DNA of 64,000 nucleotides from Pseudonocardia broussonetiae (GTDB lineage Bacteria; Actinomycetota; Actinomycetes; Mycobacteriales; Pseudonocardiaceae), in the NCBI RefSeq assembly GCF_013155125.1, contig NZ_CP053564.1, positions 4,967,501 through 5,031,500 of the forward strand. The letters run 5' to 3'. Below the pieces are notes generated by a model. The model did not search any database. It worked only from the letters and a program-made list of their open reading frames with translations, and had not been told where the DNA came from. This document shows positions 46,192-54,639 of the stretch, piece after piece (positions within the stretch are counted from its first letter, which is position 1; every line of letters begins with the position of its first letter). Position numbers and translations under genes: made by a program.

Positions 46192-47075
46192 CCCTTCACG
46201 GCGCCGGCGATGATGCCGCCGACGATCTGACGGCCCAGCAGGAGGAAGACCACGATCACCGGCAGCGTCCCGACGAGCGTGCCCGCCATGATCACCGAGG
46301 TGTCCGGGACGTACCCGCTGCCGAGGTTGTTGAGGGCCACCTGCACGGTGGGGTTGGAGGAGTTGAGCGTGATGACGGGCCAGAAGAAGTCGTTCCAGGC
46401 CGTCATGAACGTGAGCATCGCGAGCACCGCCATGCCCGGGCGGGCGATCGGCAGGACGATCGACCAGAAGGTCCGCAGCGACGTGGCGCCGTCGACCTTG
46501 GCCGCGTCCAGGAGCTCGTCGGGCAGCGTCTGGATCAGGTACTGGCGCATGAAGAACACCCCGAAGCACTGCACCAGCGACGGCAGGATCACCGAGCTGA
46601 GGTCGCCGGCCAGGCCGAGGGTCGCCATGAGCGCGTAGAGCGGGACGACGCCGAGGCTCGGCGGGATCATCATCGTGCCCAGCGCGATCCCGAACAGGAC
46701 GTTGCGCCCGCGGAAGCGCATCTTGGCGAACGCGAACCCGGCCAGCGTGCACAGCAGCACCGTGCTGACGGTGATCACACCGGAGACGATCATGGAGTTC
46801 ATCAGGGCGAGCCCGATGTCCTGGGACTCGACCGCCTTGACGATGTTGGACCACAGGTCCGGCCCCGGCAGCAGCGGCGGCGGGGTCTGGTTCATCTCCG
46901 CCATCGGCCGGCTGGCCGCGACGATCATGTAGTAGAAGGGGACGAGGAAGACGAACGCGGTGAGCGCCAGCAGGACGTAGGCGAGCCAGCCCGCGGAGTC
47001 GTTGCGCCGCAGCCGCTTCCGCGACGACGACGCCGCGACGACCGTCACCGGCGGGCGTTCCAGGGTGGCCGTCAC
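46188..47075 (-). CDS. cebG: Sugar ABC transporter permease (CebG-like)
   Basis: 295 residues, six membrane helices of the MalG type. The EAA loop reads [20 protein letters not shown], where the ATPase docks. GTG start overlaps the stop of the previous permease (GTGA). Cluster position gives the probable substrate, cello-oligosaccharides. Confidence 0.88.
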   Translation of the reverse strand: MTATLERPPVTVVAASSSRKRLRRNDSAGWLAYVLLALTAFVFLVPFYYMIVAASRPMAEMNQTPPPLLPGPDLWSNIVKAVESQDIGLALMNSMIVSGVITVSTVLLCTLAGFAFAKMRFRGRNVLFGIALGTMMIPPSLGVVPLYALMATLGLAGDLSSVILPSLVQCFGVFFMRQYLIQTLPDELLDAAKVDGATSLRTFWSIVLPIARPGMAVLAMLTFMTAWNDFFWPVITLNSSNPTVQVALNNLGSGYVPDTSVIMAGTLVGTLPVIVVFLLLGRQIVGGIIAGAVKG

Positions 47076-48040
47076 GGCTGCCTCCGCCTCGTGATCGCGG
47101 TGTTGACCAGCACCAGCACGATGATCAGCAGGAACGTCACCCAGGCGACGGTGGCGGCGCGGCCGAGGCTGCCGTAGGTCCAGCCCTGCTGGTACATGAA
47201 CAGGCCGAGCGTCTGGTACTGGCCCAGCGCGCCGCCGTCGGGCTGGCCGCCGCCGAAGATCAGCGGCTCGCCGAAGAGCTGGCTCGCGCCGATCGTCGAG
47301 ACGACGGCGGTGAACAGGATCGTCGGCCGGAGCCCGGGCAGCGTGACGTGGCGGAACTGCTGCCAGCGGCTGGCGCCGTCGAGCGCGGCGGCCTCGTAGA
47401 GGTCCTGGCTGATCGACTGCATGCCGGCCAGGTAGATCAGCGCGTTGTAGCCCGTCCAGCGCCAGATGACGATGATCGAGATGGCGAGCTGCGCGGTCCA
47501 GTCGCCGTTGCGCCAGTCGACCGCGTCGACCCCGACGACGCCGAGCAGCCAGTTGACGGCACCGGCGTCGCGCCCGAACAGCTGCGCGAAGACCAGCGCC
47601 GCGGCCGCCACCGAGGTGGCGTACGGCATGATCATCGCGACGCGGAAGAACGTGCGGCCGCGCATGCGGTAGTTCAGCAGGTGCGCGAGGCCCAGGGCGA
47701 TCATGAGCTGCGGCACCGTCGAGAGGACGCCGATGGTGAACGTCTTCCACAGCGAGTTGTAGAAGTCGGGGTTGGAGAACAGCCAGACGTAGTTCTCCAG
47801 TCCGAGCCACTTCATCTCGGAGCCGAGCTTGTAGGAGTGCAGGCTGATCCAGGCGGTCTGGACCAGCGGGAACAGACCGAACGCGGCGAAGAGCAGGAAG
47901 AACGGGGCCACGTAGACGTAGGGCGCGGTGCGCTCCTCGGCCTGGAAGAGCCGGGTGCGCCAGGAGCGGCGTGGGGTCCCGGACCCCGGGGGCGGCGTGC
48001 GCTCCCCGGGGACCGGGCGTGCGGGGGTGGAGATCGACAC
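47072..48040 (-). CDS. cebF: Sugar ABC transporter permease (CebF-like)
   Basis: 322 residues, six membrane helices of the MalF type. [20 protein letters not shown] is helix 1; the EAA loop is [21 protein letters not shown] Pro-rich 30-residue cytosolic tail precedes helix 1. GTG at 48040 starts five bases after the binding-protein stop. Confidence 0.88.
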   Translation of the reverse strand: MSISTPARPVPGERTPPPGSGTPRRSWRTRLFQAEERTAPYVYVAPFFLLFAAFGLFPLVQTAWISLHSYKLGSEMKWLGLENYVWLFSNPDFYNSLWKTFTIGVLSTVPQLMIALGLAHLLNYRMRGRTFFRVAMIMPYATSVAAAALVFAQLFGRDAGAVNWLLGVVGVDAVDWRNGDWTAQLAISIIVIWRWTGYNALIYLAGMQSISQDLYEAAALDGASRWQQFRHVTLPGLRPTILFTAVVSTIGASQLFGEPLIFGGGQPDGGALGQYQTLGLFMYQQGWTYGSLGRAATVAWVTFLLIIVLVLVNTAITRRRQP

Positions 48041-48045
48041 GGAGG

Positions 48046-49368
48046 TCAGCTCACCTGGTTCGAGACGGTGCTCAGCGCGGAGTTCCAGGCGTCGGCCGGC
48101 GCGACGCCGTTGGCCTCCACCGACAGCAGGGCCTCCACCATGGCGCTCTTGATGACGCCGTCCTCCGGGCCGAGGATCTGCACCGGGGCGTTGGCGGTCG
48201 AGGTGGAGAAGATCTGGCCGATCGGGGCGCCGTTGAACCACGGGTCGGTCGCGTCGGCGACCATCTCGATGCCGCCGGTCGTCGACGGGAAGTTGCCGGC
48301 GGAGGCGAAGACCTCGGCCTGGCGCTCCGGGGCGGTGAGCCAGGCGATCAGCTCGGCGGCCTCCTCGACGTTCTCGCTGGAGGCGGGGATGCCCAGGTAG
48401 GCGCCGCCCCAGTTGCCGCCGGCACCGCCGGGCAGCGTCGTGACGTTCCACAGGCCCGAGCCGGCGTCGCCGGCCTTGCCCTTGATGTAGCCGATCATCC
48501 ACGAGGGGCAGGCGATGGTGGCGAAGCTGCCGGAGGCGAAGCCCGCGTCCCAGCCCGGGTCGACGAACTGCTCCAGGCGTGCGGTGAGCCCGGCCTGGCC
48601 GGCCGCCGCTGCGGTGTCGAACGCGGCGCGGACGGCGGGGTTGGAGTCGTGCACCAGGGTGCCCGCCTGGTCGTAGTAGATCGTCTGCTCGGTGGAGACG
48701 ATCGCGTTGTAGAACCCGCCCGCGGAGTCCATCCACGCGCTGCCCGCGGGAGCGGCCGCCTGGTACTCGCGGCCCAGGGCCACGTAGTCCTCCCAGCTCG
48801 TCATCCGGGCCGACAGGGCCGCGGGCTCGGTGGGCAGGCCGGCCTGGGCGAGCAGGTCGCTGCGGTAGCAGATGCCCATCGGGCCGATGTCGGTGCCGAG
48901 GCCCAGGACGGCGCCGTCGGGGGTGGTGGCCGCCGGCTCCTTCCACTCGACGTAGTTGCCGATCGAGCCGGCGGCCGGCGTGTTGCGCAGGTCCGTCCAC
49001 AGCTCGGCCTGGTTGGCGACGACGTCGGCGATGCGCGCGACCTCGATGCCCTGGATGTCGGCGACGCCGCTGCCCGAGGCGAGGCGCGTCTGCAGCGCGG
49101 GCCAGTACTTGTCCTCGCCCTGCGTGGACTCGTAGGTGATGGTGACGCCGGGGTGCTCGGCCTCGTAGCGGTCGAACAGGCCGAGCTCCTCGTAGCCGAA
49201 CGTGCCGAAGAGGCTGACGGTCAGCTCGGTGGTGCCGTCGTCGGCGGCCGCGCCACCGCCCCCGCCGCAGGCGGCGAGGAGCAGCGTGCCGGCCACCGCG
49301 GCGGCGAGGGTCGTGCGTGCGGTCCGCACCCGAGTGGTCCTCGGGGTGGTGCGGGGGGTCGTGGTCAT
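48046..49368 (-). CDS. cebE: Sugar-binding lipoprotein (CebE-like)
   Basis: 440 residues. Signal peptide with lipobox LLLAACGG (Cys about 34). ABC substrate-binding family 1: LTVSLFGTFGYEELGLFDRY, GSGVADIQGIEVARIADVV and FATIACPSWMIGYIKGKAGD are close to the cellobiose-binding CebE of Streptomyces as I recall it. It captures cello-oligosaccharides outside the membrane (inferred). No ATPase gene lies in the operon, so a shared MsiK-type ATPase is probably used. Good ribosome site (GGAGG). Confidence 0.9.
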   Translation of the reverse strand: MTTTPRTTPRTTRVRTARTTLAAAVAGTLLLAACGGGGGAAADDGTTELTVSLFGTFGYEELGLFDRYEAEHPGVTITYESTQGEDKYWPALQTRLASGSGVADIQGIEVARIADVVANQAELWTDLRNTPAAGSIGNYVEWKEPAATTPDGAVLGLGTDIGPMGICYRSDLLAQAGLPTEPAALSARMTSWEDYVALGREYQAAAPAGSAWMDSAGGFYNAIVSTEQTIYYDQAGTLVHDSNPAVRAAFDTAAAAGQAGLTARLEQFVDPGWDAGFASGSFATIACPSWMIGYIKGKAGDAGSGLWNVTTLPGGAGGNWGGAYLGIPASSENVEEAAELIAWLTAPERQAEVFASAGNFPSTTGGIEMVADATDPWFNGAPIGQIFSTSTANAPVQILGPEDGVIKSAMVEALLSVEANGVAPADAWNSALSTVSNQVS

Positions 49369-49415
49369 GCGATGTCCTCCAGGCCCGGCGTCGTCGTCGG
49401 CGATAGGGGCGTCTC

Positions 49416-49433
49416 TGTGAGAGCGCGCTCACA
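49416..49433 (-). promoter_or_regulatory. LacI-type operator-like site O1
   Basis: TGTGAG-N6-CTCACA, a perfect inverted repeat with centre AGCGCG, about 50 bases before the binding-protein start. Confidence 0.6.
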
Positions 49434-49472
49434 CCGTGAGGAGGAGAGTGGCCCCCTCGCGGTGAGATGTCA

Positions 49473-49486
49473 AGAGAGCGCTCTCA
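49473..49486 (-). promoter_or_regulatory. CebR-type operator-like site O2
   Basis: Core GAGAGCGCTCTC is a perfect 12-bp palindrome resembling the Streptomyces CebR box (TGGGAGCGCTCCCA, from memory). It lies between the regulator gene and the transport operon. Confidence 0.75.
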
Positions 49487-49514
49487 CGAGGTGGTGGACG
49501 GGGAAGGGCCGGGC

Positions 49515-50546
49515 TCACGCGGAGGCGCGCCGGACGATCTCCGTCGGCAGGATCACCGGCGCCTGCGGCTCGCCGCCGTGGGTGATCTGGTCGAGCAGCA
49601 GCGTGGCCAGCGTGCGGCCCATCTCGACCATCGGCTGGCGCACCGTCGTGAGCGGGGGCTGCGCGGACACGGCGATCGCGGAGTCGTCGAAGCCGACCAC
49701 GGCGACGTCCTCGGGCACGCGCCTGCCCGCCTCCCGCACCGCCTGCAGCGCACCCACCGCCATCAGGTCGTTCGCGGCGAACACGGCGTCGATCAGGGGG
49801 TCGGCGGCGAGCAGGTCGGCCATCGCGCGGCGGCCCCCGACGATGCTGAAGTCGCCGTCGGCGCTGCCCGCGTCGACGACGTCGTGGGCGGCGAGCTCGG
49901 CCCGGAACCCGTCGACGCGGTCGACCGAGGCGGCCATGTCGAGCGGGCCGGTGATCGTCGCGATCCGCCTGCGGCCCTGCTGGGCCAGCAGCCGGACGGC
50001 CGCCATCGCCCCGCCCACGTTGTCGGCGTCGACGTAGGTGAGCGGCGTGCGGGCCTGGTGGGCGAACGGGCGCCCGGAGAGCACCACGGGCACGCCGGCG
50101 TCCTGCAGGCGGCGGGGGAGCGGGTCGTCGCCGTGCAGGGAGACCAGGATCGCGCCGTCGAGGTGACCGCCCAGCGCGAAGCGCTCGAAGCGCTGGCGCT
50201 CGGTGTCGTCGCCGCTGACGACGGCGAACACGAGCTGCATGTCGTGGCGGGCGACCACACCGTGCGCGCCGTGCAGGACCTGCGAGAAGTAGGGGTCGGC
50301 GAAGAACCGGTCTTCGGACTCCGCGACGACGAACGCGATCGAGTCGCTGCGCCGCGTCATGAGCGAGCGGGCGGCGCGGTTGGTGACGTAGTGCAGCTCG
50401 GCGGCGGCGGCCAGCACGGCGTCACGCGCCCGCGGACCCACCTTGGTGGAACCCGACAGCACCCGGCCCGCGGTCGCCCGCGACACCCCGGCCAGCGCGG
50501 CCACCGACTCCAGCGTGGGCGCCCCGCGCCCGTCCCGCCCCGACAT
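49515..50546 (-). CDS. cebR: LacI-family regulator of the sugar operon (CebR-like)
   Basis: 343 residues. N-terminal LacI HTH (TLESVAALAGVSRATAGRVL, then SGSTKVGPRARDAVLAAA) and a periplasmic-binding-like effector domain (FVVAESEDRFFADPYFSQVL, DAVFAANDLMAVGALQAV, VAVVGFDDSAIA). ATG at 50546 is chosen for the GGAGG upstream; a GTG 18 bases earlier is possible. It lies immediately upstream of the transport operon in the same direction, with two palindromic operators between. Confidence 0.9.
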   Translation of the reverse strand: MSGRDGRGAPTLESVAALAGVSRATAGRVLSGSTKVGPRARDAVLAAAAELHYVTNRAARSLMTRRSDSIAFVVAESEDRFFADPYFSQVLHGAHGVVARHDMQLVFAVVSGDDTERQRFERFALGGHLDGAILVSLHGDDPLPRRLQDAGVPVVLSGRPFAHQARTPLTYVDADNVGGAMAAVRLLAQQGRRRIATITGPLDMAASVDRVDGFRAELAAHDVVDAGSADGDFSIVGGRRAMADLLAADPLIDAVFAANDLMAVGALQAVREAGRRVPEDVAVVGFDDSAIAVSAQPPLTTVRQPMVEMGRTLATLLLDQITHGGEPQAPVILPTEIVRRASA

Positions 50547-50620
50547 CCGCCCTCCGGTCCACACAGGTGCCGCCCGGCACCGCCGGGCTCATCGTCGCAG
50601 GTGCGGTCCCGGACCCGGGC

Positions 50621-51442
50621 TCAGGTCACGCGGGCGTCGTGGCTGTAGACGTTCATCGTCTCCCCGCGCAGGAACCCGACGAGCGTGACACCCGCGTCCT
50701 GGGCCAGCTCGACGGCGAGCGAGCTGGGCGCCGACACCGCGCTGAGCAGCGGCACCCCGGCCATCACGGCCTTCTGCACCAGCTCGAACGACGCCCGCCC
50801 CGACACCATGAGCACCGTGCCGGCGGCGGGGACGCGGTCCTGGAGCAGCGCCCAGCCGAGCACCTTGTCGACGGCGTTGTGCCGGCCGACGTCCTCGCGC
50901 GCCACGAGCAGCTCCCCGTCGGCGGTGAACAGGCCGGCGCCGTGCAGGCCGCCGGTGGAGTCGAACAGCTTCTGCGCGCCGCGCAGGGCGTCGGGGAGGG
51001 CGCTGAGCACGGCGGGCGTGACCACCAGCGGGTCGGCGGCGGGGGAGAAGCGGGTCTTGAGCCGCACCGCGTCGAGGCTCGCCTTGCCGCAGACCCCGCA
51101 CGACGACGTCGTGTAGAAGTTGCGCTCCAGGCTCGCGTCCGGCGGCTCGACGCCCGCGGCCAGTGCGATGTCGAGGACGTTGTAGGTGTTGCGGCCGTCG
51201 TCGTCGAAGGAGTCGCAGTAGCGCGCGGTGAGCACGTCGGACGCCGAGCCGAGCACGCCCTCGGTGAGCAGGAACCCGTGCGCGAGCTCGACGTCGTGCC
51301 CGGGCGTGCGCATCGTGACCGACAGCGGCTTCCCGTCGACGCGCAGCTCGAGGGGCTCCTCGGCGGCGAGGGTGTCGAGCGTGCGCCGTCGACCGTCCGG
51401 CCCGATCCGCACGACCGGCCTGCGGACGCTCAGTCGCCCCAT
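50621..51442 (-). CDS. fdhD: FdhD, formate dehydrogenase sulfurtransferase
   Basis: 273 residues. Transfers sulfur to the Mo-bis-MGD cofactor of formate dehydrogenases. TTSSCGVCGKASLDAV carries the CxxC persulfide site; ELAHGFLLTEGV, GLHGAGLFTADGELLVARED and VGRHNAVDKVLGWAL are conserved. Its ATG overlaps the MoeA-PBP stop, so it is translationally coupled; it serves the formate dehydrogenase encoded 5 kb upstream. Confidence 0.95.
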   Translation of the reverse strand: MGRLSVRRPVVRIGPDGRRRTLDTLAAEEPLELRVDGKPLSVTMRTPGHDVELAHGFLLTEGVLGSASDVLTARYCDSFDDDGRNTYNVLDIALAAGVEPPDASLERNFYTTSSCGVCGKASLDAVRLKTRFSPAADPLVVTPAVLSALPDALRGAQKLFDSTGGLHGAGLFTADGELLVAREDVGRHNAVDKVLGWALLQDRVPAAGTVLMVSGRASFELVQKAVMAGVPLLSAVSAPSSLAVELAQDAGVTLVGFLRGETMNVYSHDARVT

Positions 51443-53355
51443 CAGCGCACCCTTCTCCCCGTCTCCGCGCACGAGTACCCACCGAGGGCCTCGATCCCAC
51501 CCCGGAACGCCGGGTCGTCGAGCAGCGCCCACAGCGGCGCGAGCAGCGGGTCGTCCAGCGCGTCGGCGCGGACCACCAGGTCGTAGGGCTCCTGCGCGAC
51601 CGGCACGAAGTCCAGGCCGAACGCGCGGGCGGCGGCGAGGATGCCCATGCCCGCGTCGGCGCGCCCGGCGGCGACCGCGGCGGCCACCGCGAGGTGCGTG
51701 TGCTCCTCGCGGGCGTACCCCGGCACCGCCGACGGGTCGACGCCGCGCGCGCCCAGCTCGTGGTCGAGCAGGGCGCGGGTGCCGGCGCCGCGCTGGCGGT
51801 TGACGTAGCGCAGCCCGGGCCGGACCAGGTCGTCGATGCCGGTCAGCCCCAGCGGGTTGCCCGGCGCGACGATCAGGCCCTGGTCGCGGTGCACGAGGCG
51901 GACGACGGCGACGTCGAGGTCGCCCAGCAGGCGGTCGACGTAGGGCAGCGTGTACGCGCCGGTCGCCGGGTCGAGCAGGTGCGACCCGGCGAGGTGGCAC
52001 AGCCCGTCGCGCAGTGCGACCAGCCCGCCGAGCGACCCGACGTTGGACGAGGCGAGCGTGAGCAGCGGGTCGGCGGAGCGCAGCGCGGAGGCGGCCATGT
52101 CGAGGACCAGGTCGTGCGAGCCGATGGCGACGATCGTCCGCGCGATCTCCGCGAGGCCGCGCAGCAGCTCCACCCGCACCCGCTCGCCCGCGTGGTGGCC
52201 CTCCACCCCGGCCGGCACGACGAGCAGCCCGTCGGCGCGCACCAGCGAGGTGAGCACCCCGGCGCCGCGGGGCAGCGGGGTGGCGACGACCTCGCCGCCG
52301 ACGCGGCCCAGCCGCACGCGGACCCAGTCGTCGGACCCGATCACCGAGGCCAGCTTGCGGGCCAGGCGGGCGGTCGTCGACGGGCGCTCGCGCGGGGCGG
52401 CGCCCTCCAGCGCGGCGAGCAGCGGGAGGGCGAAGATCTCGAAGGTCAGCGCGGCCGACACGGGGTAGCCGGGCGCTCCCAGGACCGGCGTGCCGCCCTC
52501 GACCACGCCCAGGACGACCGGGTGCCCCGGGCGCACCGCCACCCCGTGCACGGCCAGCGTCCCGGCCCCGGCGACGACCCCGGCGGTGTGGTCGTCGCGC
52601 CCGGCGCTCGACCCGGCGATCAGCACGACGAGGTCGGCCCCGGCCGCCGCCGCGCGCAGCGCCGCGGTGATCCGCTCCGGGTCGTCGGGGACGATCTCCG
52701 TCGCCGCGGCCGTGCACCCGGCCTCCCGGGCCTGCGCGACCAGCATGATCGAGTTGGTGTCGAGGATCTCGCCCGGGCCGGGCTCGGTGCCGACCGGGCG
52801 GATCTCGTCGCCGGTCGGGATCACGACCACGTGCGGCCTGCGGTGCACCGCCGGGGCGACGGCCCCCGCCGCCGCGGCCGCCGCGACGTCGACGGGCCGC
52901 ATCCGGTGCCCGGCCGGGAGCAGCAGCTCGGTGGCGCTGATGTCCTCGCCGATCGAGCGGACGTGCTCGTAGGGCGGCACGGCGGCGCGCAGCTCGGCCC
53001 GCCCGTCGGCGGTGTGGTGGACGTGCTCGCGCATCACCACGGCGTCGTAGCCCACGGGCATCGGGTCGCCGGTGTCGACCACGGCGAAGTCGGCGAGCAG
53101 CACCGGTGTGGTGTCGGCGGCGCCGACGGTCTCGGCCGCGCGCACCGCGATCCCGTCCATCGCGGCCGAGTCGAAGGCGGGCGAGGAGCGCACCGCCCAC
53201 ACCGGCTCGGCGAGGACGCGCCCGACGGCCCCGGCCACCGGTACGTGCTCGGTGCCCGTCCGCTCCGGGCACCCGGCCGCCGCGCACGCCGCCCGCCACG
53301 CCGCCGTCGCCTCGGCGGTGGGGACGTCGGAGACGAAGGGGCCGGAGCGGGTCAC
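51442..53355 (-). CDS. MoeA fused to a PBP-like (LysR-substrate type) domain
   Basis: 637 residues. Residues about 1-410 are MoeA-like molybdenum insertase (PAFDSAAMDGIAVRA, VIPTGDEIRPVG, IAGSSAGRDDHTAGVV, VLGAPGYPVSAALTF). Residues about 430-630 form a periplasmic-binding-like domain without signal peptide (TIVAIGSHDLVLDMAASALR, ASSNVGSLGGLVALRDG, RYVNRQRGAGTRALLDHEL, GMGILAAARAFGLDFVPV). Such fusions may sense molybdate/tungstate or cofactor state (inference). GTG start at 53355. Confidence 0.9.
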   Translation of the reverse strand: MTRSGPFVSDVPTAEATAAWRAACAAAGCPERTGTEHVPVAGAVGRVLAEPVWAVRSSPAFDSAAMDGIAVRAAETVGAADTTPVLLADFAVVDTGDPMPVGYDAVVMREHVHHTADGRAELRAAVPPYEHVRSIGEDISATELLLPAGHRMRPVDVAAAAAAGAVAPAVHRRPHVVVIPTGDEIRPVGTEPGPGEILDTNSIMLVAQAREAGCTAAATEIVPDDPERITAALRAAAAGADLVVLIAGSSAGRDDHTAGVVAGAGTLAVHGVAVRPGHPVVLGVVEGGTPVLGAPGYPVSAALTFEIFALPLLAALEGAAPRERPSTTARLARKLASVIGSDDWVRVRLGRVGGEVVATPLPRGAGVLTSLVRADGLLVVPAGVEGHHAGERVRVELLRGLAEIARTIVAIGSHDLVLDMAASALRSADPLLTLASSNVGSLGGLVALRDGLCHLAGSHLLDPATGAYTLPYVDRLLGDLDVAVVRLVHRDQGLIVAPGNPLGLTGIDDLVRPGLRYVNRQRGAGTRALLDHELGARGVDPSAVPGYAREEHTHLAVAAAVAAGRADAGMGILAAARAFGLDFVPVAQEPYDLVVRADALDDPLLAPLWALLDDPAFRGGIEALGGYSCAETGRRVR

Positions 53356-53390
53356 CGCACCGACGGTAACCGCGCCGGGGCCGCCGCCGG

Positions 53391-54608
53391 TCACCGGTGC
53401 AGGGTGACGATCACCTCGGTGCCCGCCGCGAGACCGGTCGCGGGCTCGGGCACCACGACGTACCCGTCGGCGCGGGTGAGCACCGACAGCAGCGCCGACG
53501 GCCCGAACACCGGGTGCGCCTCCCCGTCGCGCAGCTCGACCTGCACGACGTCGAGCCGGCCCGCCGCGGACGCGACGTCCCGGGCCAGGCGCGCCCGGGT
53601 GGCGGGCTGCGGCGGCGCGCCGGCCCCGGCGAGGCGCCACACCAGCGGCACGCCGACGAGCCCGAACACCACCAGCGCCGACAGCGGGTTGCCGGGCAGC
53701 CCGACCACCGGGACGCCGCCGCACTCCGCGAGCAGCGTCGGCTTCCCGGGCCGGATCGCGAGGCCGTGGCACCACACCTCGCCCAGCGCGGCGATCGCGC
53801 CGGCCGTCTCGTCGCGGGTGCCGACCGAGCTGCCCGCGGACACCACCACCAGGTCGGCGCGGGGCAGCACCCCGCGCAGCGCCGCGGTGAGCGCGCCCGG
53901 CTCGTCGCCCACGATCCCGGCGAGCTCCGGCACGCCCCCCGCGTCGGCCACGAGCGCGGCCAGCGCCGACGCGGTGGCGTCGCGGACCTGGCCGGGCGCC
54001 GGCTCGCGCGTCGACGGGGGCACGACCTCGTCGCCGGTGGACAGGATCACGACCCGGGGCCGCGCGTGCACGGCGATCTCCGTGACGCCCGCCGCGGCGA
54101 GCAGCCCGAGGTCGGGGGCGCGCAGGGGCCGACCGGCGCGCACCAGCACCCCGCCCGCGGCGACGTCCTCGTCGGCGCGGACCAGGCCCGCCCCGGGCGC
54201 GACCGGGCGCGTCACCTCGATCGTGCCGGGCATCGTCTCCGCGGTGTGCTCCACCATCACGACGGCGTCGGCACCCTCGGGCAGCACCCCGCCGGTGGGG
54301 ATCGCGACGGCGCCGCCCGGCGGCACGGCGACGGTCGGTGCGCGGCCCATCCGCACCGCACCGGCCAGGTCGAGGTAGGAGGGCAGGCCCTCCGAGGCGC
54401 CGTAGGTGTCGGCGGCGCGCACCGCGAAGCCGTCGACGGTGGACTTCGCGAACCCGGGCAGGGCGGCGGCCGCGCGCACGGGCTCGGCCGGGACGCGGTG
54501 GCGGGCGTCGGCCGCCGCAACCGTCTCCACGGCGGTGCGACGGGCCGGGGTGAACCCGGCCAGCGCCTCGGCGACGGTGCGGGCGGTGAAGAACTCCCGC
54601 CCGCTCAC
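53391..54608 (-). CDS. moeA: Molybdopterin molybdenumtransferase MoeA
   Basis: 405 residues. Inserts molybdate (or tungstate) into adenylated molybdopterin. LPGFAKSTVDGFAVRAADT, PTGGVLPEGADAVVMVEHT, LSTGDEVVPP, SAGSSVGTRDETAG and GLPGNPLSALVVF are conserved; in the first motif, Lys-Ser-Thr replaces the common Asn-Ser-Ala. GTG at 54608 is preferred (GGGGA upstream, family-like length); an earlier GTG at 54668 would overlap the previous gene. Two MoeA paralogues in one cluster suggest separate handling of Mo and W (inference). Confidence 0.88.
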   Translation of the reverse strand: MSGREFFTARTVAEALAGFTPARRTAVETVAAADARHRVPAEPVRAAAALPGFAKSTVDGFAVRAADTYGASEGLPSYLDLAGAVRMGRAPTVAVPPGGAVAIPTGGVLPEGADAVVMVEHTAETMPGTIEVTRPVAPGAGLVRADEDVAAGGVLVRAGRPLRAPDLGLLAAAGVTEIAVHARPRVVILSTGDEVVPPSTREPAPGQVRDATASALAALVADAGGVPELAGIVGDEPGALTAALRGVLPRADLVVVSAGSSVGTRDETAGAIAALGEVWCHGLAIRPGKPTLLAECGGVPVVGLPGNPLSALVVFGLVGVPLVWRLAGAGAPPQPATRARLARDVASAAGRLDVVQVELRDGEAHPVFGPSALLSVLTRADGYVVVPEPATGLAAGTEVIVTLHR

Positions 54609-54639
54609 CCCGTCCCCGGTGGGCACGACGCGGGACCGG

